Below, piece by piece: positions 48,376 through 58,018 of a stretch of DNA of 64,000 nucleotides. The notes beneath the pieces were generated by a model. It was not told where the DNA came from. It ran no database searches and saw only the letters and a program-made list of their open reading frames with translations. Positions within the stretch are counted from its first letter, which is position 1. Each line of letters begins with the position of its first letter. Made by a program: the position numbers and the translations under genes. Location of the stretch: assembly GCF_003367175.1 (NCBI RefSeq), contig NZ_QRGA01000003.1:62681-126680 (forward strand). Direction: 5' to 3'. This stretch comes from Trinickia dinghuensis. Its GTDB lineage: Bacteria; Pseudomonadota; Gammaproteobacteria; Burkholderiales; Burkholderiaceae.

Positions 48376-49428
48376 ATGAGCACCACACATGACAAACCGG
48401 CTTCGTCACCGGCTGCCACGGCAGCGGCCGCCGATAGATTGGTTCAGCTGCTGTACAACCCGCCACGATGGCTTCCCACGAGCCATGCGCAAACGATCGT
48501 TCCGGCCCTGTTCGCCCGCCTCCCGGCCGTCGACTATCGGCGCGAGCGCTGGAGCACGCCCGACGGCGACTTCATCGAACTCGACTGGCTCGCCTATCCG
48601 CACGGAAGCTCGGCGGCGCCTACGCCCGGCGCCCCGCTCTTCGTGCTGTTCCACGGGCTCGAAGGCAGTTCCGATTCGCACTACGCCCGCGTGCTGATGG
48701 CTTCGGCCCGCGCGCTCGGCTGGCACGGCGTCGTCCCGCACTTTCGCAGTTGCAGCGGCCCGCTCAATCTCGCGCCGCGGTTCTACCACCTCGCGGACAG
48801 CGCCGAAGTCGATTGGGTCTTGCGGCGGCTGCATGCGTCGCATCCCGGCCCGATCGTCGTGGCCGGCGTCTCGCTCGGCGGCAACGTCCTGTTGCGCTGG
48901 CTCGGCGAGCGCGGCAGGGATGCCGCGTTCGTCGCGGCGGCCGCGGCCATCTCCACGCCGCTCGACGTGCATGCGGGCGGGCGCGCGCTTTCGCAGGGCT
49001 TCGCGCTCGTCTATACGATGAGCTTTTTGAAGACGCTCAAGCGTAAGGCGCTGAGCAAGCTCGAGCAGTACCCGGGGCTGTTCGATCGGGACGCCATGCT
49101 GGCATGCCGGACGATGTACGAATACGACAACGTCGTCACCGCGCCGATACACGGGTTTCGCGATACGGAAGAGTACTGGACGCGCGCAACGACACGGCCG
49201 CTGCTGCCCGATGTCGTGGTGCCGACGCTCGTGCTCAACGCCCGCAACGATCCGTTCCTGCCGAGCGCCGCGCTGCCCACGCGCGCCGAAGTCTCGCCCG
49301 CCATCGAACTCGATCAGCCCGAGGCCGGCGGGCACGTCGGCTTCATGACCGGGCCGTTTCCGGGCCGGATCGATTGGATGCCGCAGCGCGTGTTCAATTT
49401 TCTGGAGCCGTTCGCGCACAATGGATGA
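48376..49428 (+). CDS. YheT-family alpha/beta hydrolase
   Basis: This 350-residue protein is an alpha/beta-hydrolase of the YheT/ABHD3 group. The oxyanion region is LFHGLEGSSDSHYARV, the nucleophile elbow is GVSLGGNVLLRWL, and the late acid and histidine are near LNARNDPFLP and GGHVGFM. Its natural substrate is unknown, probably an ester. GAGGA precedes the ATG at 48376. It overlaps the next gene by eight bases. Confidence 0.92.
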   Translation: MSTTHDKPASSPAATAAAADRLVQLLYNPPRWLPTSHAQTIVPALFARLPAVDYRRERWSTPDGDFIELDWLAYPHGSSAAPTPGAPLFVLFHGLEGSSDSHYARVLMASARALGWHGVVPHFRSCSGPLNLAPRFYHLADSAEVDWVLRRLHASHPGPIVVAGVSLGGNVLLRWLGERGRDAAFVAAAAAISTPLDVHAGGRALSQGFALVYTMSFLKTLKRKALSKLEQYPGLFDRDAMLACRTMYEYDNVVTAPIHGFRDTEEYWTRATTRPLLPDVVVPTLVLNARNDPFLPSAALPTRAEVSPAIELDQPEAGGHVGFMTGPFPGRIDWMPQRVFNFLEPFAHNG

Positions 49429-50026
49429 CATCGTCAAAGCCGCCCTCGCCAAATGGCCCAATGTCCCGCATTGCACGGGCTGGCTTCTGCTCGATCGGCG
49501 CGGCCAGTGGCGCATGCGCGACGACGGCGCTCAAGCGCGCGGCGAACTCGGCACGCCGATCCGTCATGCGGCGCTCGTCGGCTTCATCGAGCGCAATTAC
49601 GAGTGCGACGACAGCGGCTGCTGGTTCTTTCAGAACGGACCGCAGCGCGTGTACGTCGAGTTGGCCTACACGCCGTGGATCGTGCGGCTCGCGCTGCCCT
49701 CACCCGGCGCGCCGGCGCTGACCGATCAGGCGGGTGCCGCGTTCGAGCCGACGGCGGTGTTCATCGACGATGAAGGCGGCGTCTTGTTCGCGGATGGATC
49801 TGGATCTGGATCTAAATCTAGCCGAAGCCGCGTGGCGGCGCTGCATGACCATGACCTCGATCTCTTCGCGCAATTGGCGACACTCGACGAGGCGGGACTC
49901 GCCGGCACGTTAGATTGGCGGCCAGGCAGGCCGCTGGCGATCGAGAGCGTGCGCCGCGCCGACGTGCCCGCGCGATTCGACTTCGTAGCAAGCCCCGCTG
50001 CGGCAAAAGGCGACCACGCCGGTTAA
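49421..50026 (+). CDS. DUF2946-like protein
   Basis: This 201-residue protein contains PHCTGWLLLDRRGQWRMRDD and CWFFQNGPQRVYVELAYTPW, which I recognise from the burkholderial family usually called DUF2946. Function is unknown. A Gly-Ser repeat (encoded by tandem GGATCT at about 49795-49812) forms a flexible linker in the second half. It is translated from an ATG inside the YheT gene and probably shares its transcript. Confidence 0.7.
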   Translation: MDDIVKAALAKWPNVPHCTGWLLLDRRGQWRMRDDGAQARGELGTPIRHAALVGFIERNYECDDSGCWFFQNGPQRVYVELAYTPWIVRLALPSPGAPALTDQAGAAFEPTAVFIDDEGGVLFADGSGSGSKSSRSRVAALHDHDLDLFAQLATLDEAGLAGTLDWRPGRPLAIESVRRADVPARFDFVASPAAAKGDHAG

Positions 50027-50222
50027 ATCGGCTGGGGCAAGCGCGTCCTGTGGCTCGAGGCGCCCGCGCCCCTAAGCTCGCTCCCATTTCACTAAGTCTT
50101 CCGACGGGTTTACCCTCATTTCGCCAAAGCGCGAGTCGTATAAACATATATATGACTGGTTGACTGTATTAATTCAACCCATCCATTTCGTTCTAGTTTT
50201 TGCCCTCGCTCCTGGACCGCCC

Positions 50223-50945
50223 ATGCAAGCCGACGACCGCCTCCCCCGCTACCAGCGCCTACGCGACGAGCTTGCGACCCAAATCGGGGAGCACCGCTGG
50301 CGTCCGGGCGAAGCGATTCCGACCGAGCAAGAGCTTTCGCGTACCTATGGCGTCGCGGTCGGGACGGTGCGCAAAGCGGTCGATCAACTCGTCGCCGAGG
50401 GGATGCTCGAGCGGTTTCAGGGCCGCGGGACGTTCGTGCGCCGCGCCAGCTTCGACGGGTCTTTGTTTCGCTTCTTTCGTTTTCAGAACCGGCGCGGCGA
50501 GCGACGAATTCCGACGAGCCGCATCTTGATGCGCGAGGTCGTGGGGGCGCCTTCGGCGGTCAGCGCCGCGCTGCAGATCGACGCCGACGAGCGCGTCATC
50601 CATATGTCGCGACTGCGGCTGATCGACGAGCACCCGATCCTCGCCGAAGAAATCTGGCTGCCGTACGAACGCTTCGCCGCGTTCGCCACGTTGGCCTCGG
50701 AGGACATCGGCGATTTGCTCTATCCCGTCTACGAAGCGCATTGCAATCAAGTGATCGCGTCGGCCGGCGAAACGCTGACCGTCGAAACGGTCGACGTCAT
50801 GCACGGGCGCTTGCTGCGGATCGAGCCCGGCACGCCCGTCGTCGTGATCGAACGGCTCGCATACGGGTACGACCGTCGGCCGCTCGAATGGCGGCGCTCG
50901 CGGGGGCCGGCAAGCGAGTTCGTCTATCAGGTCGAGATTCGGTAG
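50223..50945 (+). CDS. GntR/HutC-family transcriptional regulator
   Basis: This 240-residue repressor has a winged helix-turn-helix (TEQELSRTYGVAVGTVRKAV) and a UTRA effector domain. It probably controls the adjacent MFS transporter and amidohydrolase genes. The start at 50223 gives the conventional N-terminus MQADDRLPRYQRLRD; the in-frame extension to 50160 is hydrophobic and unlikely. Upstream lies an AT-rich stretch with the palindrome CATATATATG (50145-50154) and a repeated TGACTG, a plausible autoregulatory site. Confidence 0.9.
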   Translation: MQADDRLPRYQRLRDELATQIGEHRWRPGEAIPTEQELSRTYGVAVGTVRKAVDQLVAEGMLERFQGRGTFVRRASFDGSLFRFFRFQNRRGERRIPTSRILMREVVGAPSAVSAALQIDADERVIHMSRLRLIDEHPILAEEIWLPYERFAAFATLASEDIGDLLYPVYEAHCNQVIASAGETLTVETVDVMHGRLLRIEPGTPVVVIERLAYGYDRRPLEWRRSRGPASEFVYQVEIR

Positions 50946-51095
50946 TCATTCGGTATTCGGTAGTGGGGGGTGATTGACGTCGAGTCGAGCGATTCGAAGC
51001 GACGCGCGGGCACACCGATAGGTTGTCCGAGTGGTTTAAGTAGTTTGTGGCATCCGGGCGATATCGCATCGCGCGGGACCGAGAGGAGACACACG

Positions 51096-52418
51096 ATGTT
51101 TTTCAGTTGGTTCAAGGAAATTTCCCCCACCGAGCGCCGCACGTTCTGGGCGTGCTTCGGCGGCTGGGCGCTCGACGCACTCGACGTCCAGATCTTCAGC
51201 CTCGTGATTCCGGCGATCATCGCCGAATGGGGCATCGGCAAGACGCAAGCTGGCATGGTCAGCGGTGCGACGCTTATCGCTTCCGCGCTAGGCGGCTGGA
51301 TCGCCGGCGCCCTGGCCGATCGCATCGGCCGGGTTCGCACCCTGCAGCTCACCGTCGCGTTCTTCTCCGTATTCACGTTCGCCTGCGCGTTCTCGCACAA
51401 CTTCGAGCAGTTCATCGTGCTCAAGACGCTGCAAGGGTTCGGGTTCGGCGGCGAATGGGCGGCCGGTGCCGTGCTGATGGCCGAATCGATCCGCTCGCAG
51501 CACCGCGGCAAGGCCATGGGCTCGGTTCAGAGCGCATGGGCCGTCGGCTGGGCCGGCGCGGTCATCCTCTATACCGTCATGTTCTCGCTGATGCCCGGGG
51601 CCCTGGCATGGCGCGCGATGTTCGGGATCGGCTTGCTGCCCGCCTTGCTCGTGCTTTACCTGCGCCGTGGCGTGCCCGAACCCACCGCGCCGAGCGGGCG
51701 CGGCGCGGCGGCAGCCGAGCCGGCGAAGCAGGCGGGTTCTCGCTCTAGCGCGAAGGGCCTTCCGTTCCTCGAGATATTCTCGCCGAGCGTGCTGCGCATG
51801 ACGCTGATCGGCGCGCTGCTCGGCGTCGGGGCGCACGGCGGCTACTACGCGCTGACCACCTGGCTACCCACCTACCTGAAGACGGAACGCCACTTGTCCG
51901 TGCTCGGCACGGGTGGTTATCTCGCCGTCATCATCGTCGCGTTCTTTTGCGGTTGCGTGGCCGCGTCCCAGCTGCTCGACCGGATCGGCCGCCGCGCCAC
52001 CATCCTGCTGTTTTCGATCGCCTGCGTCGCCACGGTGCTCGTCTATCTGTTCGTGCCGCTGACCAACGGCGCCATGCTCGTCGTCGGCTTTCCGCTCGGC
52101 TTTTTCGCGGCAGGGATTCCCGCCAGCATGGGGGCGCTGTTCAACGAACTGTATCCGCGTGGGATGCGCGGCACCGGGGTCGGCTTCTGCTACAACTTCG
52201 GACGCGTGGTGTCGGCGGCTTTCCCCGTGATGGTCGGTCATCTCGCCAAGACGACGACGCTCGGATTCGCCATCGGTACCGATGCATCCATCGCCTATGC
52301 GATCGTCGTGCTGGCGGTGTTGATGCTGCCCGAAACGCGCGGCCGCGCGCTGGCCGAGAGCCTGCCTGGCACGGCGGAGCAGCGCGCTTCGGCGAATGCC
52401 GAGCCGGCGCACCGGTGA
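51096..52418 (+). CDS. MFS transporter (aromatic-acid:H+ symporter-like)
   Basis: This 440-residue transporter has about 12 membrane segments and the MFS loop ALADRIGRVRTLQL between helices 2 and 3, with WALDALDVQIFSLVIPAI in helix 1 as in AAHS/sialate-type carriers. GAGAGGAG lies 10 bases before the ATG at 51096. The neighbouring amidohydrolase suggests an organic-acid substrate; this is an inference. Confidence 0.9.
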   Translation: MFFSWFKEISPTERRTFWACFGGWALDALDVQIFSLVIPAIIAEWGIGKTQAGMVSGATLIASALGGWIAGALADRIGRVRTLQLTVAFFSVFTFACAFSHNFEQFIVLKTLQGFGFGGEWAAGAVLMAESIRSQHRGKAMGSVQSAWAVGWAGAVILYTVMFSLMPGALAWRAMFGIGLLPALLVLYLRRGVPEPTAPSGRGAAAAEPAKQAGSRSSAKGLPFLEIFSPSVLRMTLIGALLGVGAHGGYYALTTWLPTYLKTERHLSVLGTGGYLAVIIVAFFCGCVAASQLLDRIGRRATILLFSIACVATVLVYLFVPLTNGAMLVVGFPLGFFAAGIPASMGALFNELYPRGMRGTGVGFCYNFGRVVSAAFPVMVGHLAKTTTLGFAIGTDASIAYAIVVLAVLMLPETRGRALAESLPGTAEQRASANAEPAHR

Positions 52419-52431
52419 TTGAGGTTTGGCT

Positions 52432-53301
52432 ATGTTGTTGAAGACGACCGCGGCCGGTGCCGGCGCCATCACCGCCATCGACACGCACGCTCACGTGTTC
52501 TCACAAGACTTGCCGCTCGCGCAACGGCGCCGGTATGCGCCGGCGTACGACGCCCCGCTTCCGCTGTATCTCGCACAGTTGGACAAGCACGGTATTTCTC
52601 ACGGCGTACTTGTGCAGCCGAGTTTTCTCGGCAGCGACAACCGGTGTTTGATGCAGGCGATCGCCGAAGCGCCGCATCGGCTCCGCGGGATCGCTGTGAT
52701 CGATCCGGCGGCCGTCGCGGCCGAGCCGAACCAACTCGACGCGCTTGCGCGGGGGGGCATCGTCGGCATTCGGGTCAATTTGTTCGGTCTGCCGGACCCG
52801 GACTTCGCGAGCGACGCGTGGCGGGCGATGCTGCCTAAGATCGCCGCGCTCAGCTGGCAGATCGAAGTGCATTGCGAAGCGGAGCGGTTGCCGAGCGTCG
52901 TCGGTTCTCTGCTCGCCCGGACCGAAGATTCGATCGATATCGTCGTCGATCACTTTGGACGGCCGCGGCCGGCGCTGGGGGTCGACGATCCCGGTTTTCG
53001 GTATTTGCTGGCACTCGGTGAGACGCGCCGCGTTTGGATCAAGGTGTCGGCGACTTACCGGAATGCCGATCCGTTGCGGCCTGGCTCGGGCGAGCAGACC
53101 GCGTTGGCGGCGATGCCGTTGCTCGAAGAGGCCTTCGGTCTAGACCGGCTGGTGTGGGGCAGCGACTGGCCGCACACTCAGCATGAAGGCGCCGAACGCT
53201 ACGATTCGGTTTGTTCCATGGCGTCGAAGTTGCTGCCGACGCAGCGCGAATTGCAGGCCGTGCTCGTCGATACGCCCGCACGGTTGTTTCGGTTCGTTTG
53301 A
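52432..53301 (+). CDS. Amidohydrolase-family protein (LigI-like)
   Basis: This 289-residue protein is a TIM-barrel metal-dependent hydrolase. Its N-terminal metal motif is DTHAHVF, and near the end WGSDWPHTQHEG matches the 2-pyrone-4,6-dicarboxylate lactonase group. A lactone or similar organic-acid substrate is likely. A TTG at 52426 is an alternative start. It is 13 bases from the MFS gene and should share its transcript. Confidence 0.87.
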   Translation: MLLKTTAAGAGAITAIDTHAHVFSQDLPLAQRRRYAPAYDAPLPLYLAQLDKHGISHGVLVQPSFLGSDNRCLMQAIAEAPHRLRGIAVIDPAAVAAEPNQLDALARGGIVGIRVNLFGLPDPDFASDAWRAMLPKIAALSWQIEVHCEAERLPSVVGSLLARTEDSIDIVVDHFGRPRPALGVDDPGFRYLLALGETRRVWIKVSATYRNADPLRPGSGEQTALAAMPLLEEAFGLDRLVWGSDWPHTQHEGAERYDSVCSMASKLLPTQRELQAVLVDTPARLFRFV

Positions 53302-53403
53302 GCGGGCTTCCACGTCGGAGTGCGCCGGGGCTAGCTGTTCGAACGCGCTGGCGAGTTCGGCGGGGGCGACTGCTAAGATAGTCGCCCATCGAAGGAGCAT
53401 GAC

Positions 53404-53883
53404 ATGCCTGAATTGACCCATTTCGACGCGTCCGGCCAGGCGCATATGGTCGACGTCGGCGGCAAGGACGAAACGAAGCGGATCGCCGTCGCGCGCGGCT
53501 CGATCCGAATGAAACCCGAGACGTTCGCGCTGATCCGCGACGGGAATGCGAAGAAGGGAGACGTGATCGGCGTCGCACGCATCGCGGCGATTCAAGGCGC
53601 CAAGCGCACGGCCGATTTGATTCCGCTTTGCCATCCGCTCGCGCTGACGCGCGTGGCCGTTGACTTCGCGCTCGACGAGGCGCTGCCCGGCGTGCATTGC
53701 ACGGTTCAAGTGGAAACGCTCGGACGCACGGGCGTGGAAATGGAAGCGCTGACGGCCGTGCAGGTCGGGCTGCTCACCGTGTACGACATGTGCAAGGCTG
53801 TGGATCGTGGGATGACCATCACCGATGTGAAGGTGATGGAGAAGCATGGGGGGAAGTCGGGGGATTGGAAAGCGGAGAGCTGA
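53404..53883 (+). CDS. moaC: Cyclic pyranopterin monophosphate synthase MoaC
   Basis: This 159-residue enzyme completes the first step of molybdenum cofactor synthesis. The conserved regions [37 protein letters not shown] and [12 protein letters not shown] are present. AAGGAG precedes the ATG at 53404. A small membrane-protein gene follows 12 bases later. Confidence 0.96.
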   Translation: MPELTHFDASGQAHMVDVGGKDETKRIAVARGSIRMKPETFALIRDGNAKKGDVIGVARIAAIQGAKRTADLIPLCHPLALTRVAVDFALDEALPGVHCTVQVETLGRTGVEMEALTAVQVGLLTVYDMCKAVDRGMTITDVKVMEKHGGKSGDWKAES

Positions 53884-53895
53884 GGCGTTGCTTTC

Positions 53896-54108
53896 ATGAA
53901 CTGGATTCTCGACCGCATCGCACTAGTGCTCACGGCCATCGCTTGCGCGTTGGGCGCGTGGGCCTTCTATCGCTACACCGGACAATGGTCCGGGCCGATC
54001 ATCATGACCATCGTGATCGTCGGGCTGTTCGCCGAGAACCATCGCTTGCGAAAACTGTTAGCGGCGAATGGCATCGAATCCCGGCCTCGACGGCGTCGGA
54101 ACACCTGA
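53896..54108 (+). CDS. Small two-helix membrane protein
   Basis: This 70-residue protein has two predicted membrane helices (residues 6-26 and 34-50) and a basic C-terminal tail ending with an Arg run. I do not recognise a family. It follows moaC by 12 bases and may be co-transcribed with it. Confidence 0.6.
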   Translation: MNWILDRIALVLTAIACALGAWAFYRYTGQWSGPIIMTIVIVGLFAENHRLRKLLAANGIESRPRRRRNT

Positions 54109-54205
54109 AGATGCGAACCTTGGCCGAGTTCGCAGCGTCGGCCACAGCCCTCTACTCGGCTCGGCTAGAAAAGCGGAGAGCCAATCTCATCCGCATTCCT
54201 CTCCC

Positions 54206-54430
54206 TCACTCATTGTCCACGAAGACCTTATTGGACCCTGCCTTGTACAGCCGCTTCCGTTTCTTCGGGTAATCGCACACATCGTGTTCCGGCCTGTCGC
54301 CAGCCACGATGTAAACCAATGCAACGTCGCCGGTATTCAGCATCGTGTGCGCTGTGCCGCCTCGCGGGAACCCCATGAAGTCTCCGGGGCCATGCAGAAG
54401 TAACGCCGACGATTCCGGCCAATCATCGGC
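54206..54430 (-). pseudogene. Truncated cupin-domain gene
   Basis: The C-terminal 73 codons read like the end of a cupin protein: LLLHGPGDFMGFPRGGTAHT followed by LVYIVAGDRPEHDVCDYP and a terminal KVFVDNE. The recognisable part begins near 54430; upstream in the same frame there is only the antisense-frame noise of the pglL gene. The N-terminal half and start codon are missing, so the gene is dead or a relic left by a rearrangement. It sits just downstream of pglL. Confidence 0.7.
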
Positions 54431-54455
54431 ACGCGAAAAGCTTGTTGCCGCTGCA

Positions 54456-56246
54456 TCAATCGCTACTATCGTCGTCCTGGTCCGAACCGGACGTCTTCGG
54501 CGCCGCCCCGTACCGCTTGACCAGTTCCGCCTTGAAAGCCGCGAGCTTCGGCTCGTCGTCGCAAAGCTCGTACAGCCCCGAAAGCTGCGCCGGCCAATCG
54601 TGCAGCACAAGCGCAAAAATTTTCAGCCGTTCGACGGTATCGAACGCTTGGTCCTCTTTGCCGTCAAGCGCCTGCAGCGCCGCATAACGCCGCAATACCG
54701 TCTCACCCGGCAACAACGCCAGCGCTTTCGCGTGCATGTCCAGCTTCATCGGCAGATCGTTGCCGTCGATCGGCAGCAGCGTCGCCATTCCGTACTCGCC
54801 CCACGATCCGAACAGCACAGACGGGTCGGCCTTATATTCCTCGGCCGGATGCGCGCCGTAATAGAGCACTTCAGCCCGAGCGTAATCGCGATAAATCGGA
54901 TGCAACGCCGCAAAGCCGCCCAGCACGATCAACAATTGCAACCCGAGCGCGAAGCGCCCCGGTACGAACGTCAGCGGCTTCGTCTCCAGAATCCCGAATA
55001 CGAACATGGCCGGCAGCAGGAAGAACATGTATTGCTGCGGATATTCGACGAGCGCGTGCATGAGCAGCGCACCGATCAGCGCAAGCCCGAACACGCGTTC
55101 CAGCGTATGCGGCGCACGCAAGACGCGCCACAGCCACGCCAACAATCCGAGCAGCACGATGCCGAGGCCGACCACCCCGGTCTTCGCGAGCAGGTCGATG
55201 ACGATGTCGTGCGAATTGTTGGCGATCTCGACATCGCCGAGCTGCTTCACGAGTTCGAACTCGAAACGCGGAAACTCGCCCCAGCCGACGCCCAGCAGCG
55301 GGTGCCCCTTGAACATCGTCCAGCCGTACTTCCACATCGCAAGACGCAGAACGAACTGCCCTTTGTCCTGAAAGCGGTGCGCAGCCGATACGTCCAGCCC
55401 CAGCTGAAAGCGACCGTTCGCCCATCGCACGGCCAGGTTCACGGCAACGAACACGACGATGAGCAGAACCGGGATCATCCATTCGCGCGTGCGGCGGCGC
55501 GGGGAGAACCCGGTGCCGCGCGGCGTGACGAGCGCCATCCAGAAGCCGGCAACGACGATGACGGCAGTCTGCAGCCACGGCCCGCGCGACACCGTCAACG
55601 CCTGCCCCAGCACACAGATCGCCGACACGACAACCCACAGGACGATATTCAGCCGGCGCTTCTGGACGAGATACATCGCCGCCGCAAGCGCGAACGCGAT
55701 GACCGTCGCGAGGTGATTGGCTTGCGCCATGTTGCCGAACGGCCGCCGTTCGGTTGTAACGTTGTACGACACGACGAACGGCGCGAACTTCGCTTCGGCG
55801 TGAAAGAGCTGGACGAGCTGACAGAACACGGCGAACAAGCCGCCCGCGATCAACGCGACCGCCATCCAGCGCAATGCGGTTTCGGCCACCCCTGCCCGCG
55901 CGAATCCATATCCCGCATGCACGGCCATGAAGGCGGCCAGCAAAAAGCCCGCGCCCAGCCAAGCCATCGACGGCTGAGCGAGCGGCAGCACGAACGTCTG
56001 CAGCACGAGCAGCGCCCCGAACGCAAGCGGCACGAGCGCGACGGCAGGCATCGCGTACTGCACGCGCGGCCTTTCCGAAATCACCATCAGCAAGACGGCG
56101 GCGCCGACGAGCAGATAAAGCGAGAGTGCCGTGAACTCGGCGTAGAAGGTTGGGATCGGGTACGTATGGTTGGTGACCGCATAAGGCAGCAGCACCGCGA
56201 AGGCCAGGGACGCAAACGACAAATAACGGGCAAATGGAGAATTCAT
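54456..56246 (-). CDS. PglL/PilO-type O-oligosaccharyltransferase (Wzy_C family)
   Basis: This 596-residue inner-membrane protein has about 11-12 hydrophobic segments and the family's periplasmic motifs (RRPFGNMAQANHLATV, LLGVGWGEFPRFEFE, NSHDIVIDLLAKTG). Members transfer glycan from lipid carriers to proteins in the periplasm. The type IV pilin gene directly upstream is the likely target substrate. The start at 56246 is taken; 56297 is possible. A C-terminal soluble part rich in Leu, Ala and Asp follows the membrane region. Confidence 0.87.
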   Translation of the reverse strand: MNSPFARYLSFASLAFAVLLPYAVTNHTYPIPTFYAEFTALSLYLLVGAAVLLMVISERPRVQYAMPAVALVPLAFGALLVLQTFVLPLAQPSMAWLGAGFLLAAFMAVHAGYGFARAGVAETALRWMAVALIAGGLFAVFCQLVQLFHAEAKFAPFVVSYNVTTERRPFGNMAQANHLATVIAFALAAAMYLVQKRRLNIVLWVVVSAICVLGQALTVSRGPWLQTAVIVVAGFWMALVTPRGTGFSPRRRTREWMIPVLLIVVFVAVNLAVRWANGRFQLGLDVSAAHRFQDKGQFVLRLAMWKYGWTMFKGHPLLGVGWGEFPRFEFELVKQLGDVEIANNSHDIVIDLLAKTGVVGLGIVLLGLLAWLWRVLRAPHTLERVFGLALIGALLMHALVEYPQQYMFFLLPAMFVFGILETKPLTFVPGRFALGLQLLIVLGGFAALHPIYRDYARAEVLYYGAHPAEEYKADPSVLFGSWGEYGMATLLPIDGNDLPMKLDMHAKALALLPGETVLRRYAALQALDGKEDQAFDTVERLKIFALVLHDWPAQLSGLYELCDDEPKLAAFKAELVKRYGAAPKTSGSDQDDDSSD

Positions 56247-56359
56247 GAGGTTAGGGGCCGTCGGCAACCGGCGCACTATACAAAAGTTTCCTTTCACTGT
56301 GCGTAGCAGTCCACCGCCTCATGCGATCTTTTATCTTCCCATAAGGCCTTCGGGTAGCC

Positions 56360-56947
56360 TCACGCGCGGCATTCGGGCGGGGCAAGCTTGGCCGGCAACG
56401 TAGCCTCCGCCAGCGGCATCGGCCCAGACCCCGGCGCCGGCAGCGACGAGGCTTGCTTGCCCGAGGCGAAGCATTCCCACGTCAATACGCCGCCGCTGAC
56501 CACACCCGATTCAAGCGCGATCCGGGAAGTCGGCGGATCGGAAGCATCGGGCAAAGATGGAACGAGCATCAACGTATCGCTGCCTGCCGGCGCCACACGA
56601 GCCGTGTACCGGATGGAGATCTCGCCCGTTGCGTCGTCCACGGTAATGGCGTCGACGTTGCGCGTGCCGGGCGGCGCGACGTAGCCGCTGCCGAACGCAC
56701 TGCCCGCTGCGGCGTTCTCCGCTACCGCAAGACGCGCGCCCGATGCGAGCGACAGCCCCTCGCCCACGCGGCTGCGACCGAGGTAGTCCTGGTAGGCGGG
56801 AACCGCATACGCGGCCACGATGCCGACGATGGCGAGCACGATCATCAACTCGATCAACGTAAAGCCGCGCCTAAGGCAACGGGGAGCGCGTGCCGGCACG
56901 GCAGCGGACAACAAGCGGCAGGCAAGAGAAACGACGGCGGCGGGCAT
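56360..56947 (-). CDS. pilA: Type IV pilin (PilA-like)
   Basis: This 195-residue prepilin has the cleavage site [19 protein letters not shown] with E5 kept. The mature pilin has a C-terminal cysteine pair (near WECFASGK and PPECRA) that can close a disulfide loop. The leader is unusually long (about 28 residues). I chose ATG at 56947, 12 bases after GAGGA; a GTG at 56959 abuts that sequence. It precedes a PglL-type glycosyltransferase gene. Confidence 0.9.
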   Translation of the reverse strand: MPAAVVSLACRLLSAAVPARAPRCLRRGFTLIELMIVLAIVGIVAAYAVPAYQDYLGRSRVGEGLSLASGARLAVAENAAAGSAFGSGYVAPPGTRNVDAITVDDATGEISIRYTARVAPAGSDTLMLVPSLPDASDPPTSRIALESGVVSGGVLTWECFASGKQASSLPAPGSGPMPLAEATLPAKLAPPECRA

Positions 56948-57078
56948 CGGCGAACACACTCCTCGAACGACGGCCCGCCGACGAACGGGCGGGCAACGAA
57001 TTCGAAGGGTATAGGCGGCGGCTCAGTAGCGGCAGTCGGCCGAACGGCCAGCGGCCAGGTGCCCGCGCAAACAAGCGA

Positions 57079-57822
57079 TCAATGGGTGCGGCCCGACTCC
57101 GAGGCCCCGCCTCCCTCCCGTCGCAACATGCGGCGCTTGAGCCACAATCCGACAAGCACGACGAGCAGCGCGCCGGCCACGTGTGCACCGTACTCGGCCA
57201 CGGGCGTATCGAGCAGCGGCCAGCGATCCCCCGCGGGATCGTTGATGATGAGCCCGCCCGCGATCCAGCCTAGCAGCGCCGCGCCGAACGTGACGATGAC
57301 GGGAAAGCGATCGAGCATGCGCAGCACGAGCGTGCTGCCCCAGACGATCAGCGGAATGCTCACGATCAAGCCGAAGATGACCAAGGCGATGCGGTGGTCC
57401 GGATCGGCCGTCTCGGCCGCTCCCGCGATCGCAATCACGTTGTCGAGGCTCATGACGGCATCGGCCACGATAATCGTTTTAATCGCCGAAAGCAGCTTGT
57501 CCGCGGGCTTGATGTTCTCGTGCGACTCGTGGGACGGCGCCATCAGACGCATGCCGATCCAGAGCAGCAGGAGCCCGCCGCCGAACTTCAGGAACGGGAC
57601 GTCGAGCAGCGCGACGGCGAATACGATGAGCACGACGCGCAGCACGATCGCGCCGGCCGTCCCCCACAGCACGCCCTGCATCCGCTGCGCCGTAGGCAGC
57701 TTGCGGCACGCCAGCGCGATGACAACGGCGTTGTCGCCGCCGAGCAGGATGTCGATGACGACGATCTGAAAGACCGCCGACCAGTGAAGCGTCGTGAAGA
57801 AATCGAGCATAGCGTCGAGCAT
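57079..57822 (-). CDS. TerC-family membrane protein
   Basis: This 247-residue protein belongs to the TerC family of integral-membrane proteins, proposed to handle metal ions. The motif VVIDILLGGDNAVVIALAC and its counterpart ADAVMSLDNVIAIAG contain the conserved acidic residues. Seven or more hydrophobic segments are visible. The start at 57822 is tentative; an ATG at 57810 also fits. It follows the sucCD terminator. Confidence 0.88.
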   Translation of the reverse strand: MLDAMLDFFTTLHWSAVFQIVVIDILLGGDNAVVIALACRKLPTAQRMQGVLWGTAGAIVLRVVLIVFAVALLDVPFLKFGGGLLLLWIGMRLMAPSHESHENIKPADKLLSAIKTIIVADAVMSLDNVIAIAGAAETADPDHRIALVIFGLIVSIPLIVWGSTLVLRMLDRFPVIVTFGAALLGWIAGGLIINDPAGDRWPLLDTPVAEYGAHVAGALLVVLVGLWLKRRMLRREGGGASESGRTH

Positions 57823-57869
57823 GAGGGCAATCGCCGTTCCAGAGCAAGCACGGTGGCAACAGCGATAAA

Positions 57870-57902
57870 AAAGCGAGGGAGCATGGTTTGCTCCCTCGCT
57901 TT
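57870..57902 (-). terminator. Terminator downstream of sucD
   Basis: A perfect 14-bp stem (57870-57883 with 57889-57902, loop TGGTT) follows the sucD stop. On the minus strand it continues into T-rich sequence, so it terminates the sucCD transcript before terC. Confidence 0.88.
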
Positions 57903-58018
57903 CTTTTGCGTCTGTCGGAAGCCTTACGAAAGAATTTCGCAAGGATACCAAAAACGGCCGACTGACCTCGCCGCATGCGCACGGCATGCGGCGCGGCGTC
58001 GCACGTCGACGCCGGCTC

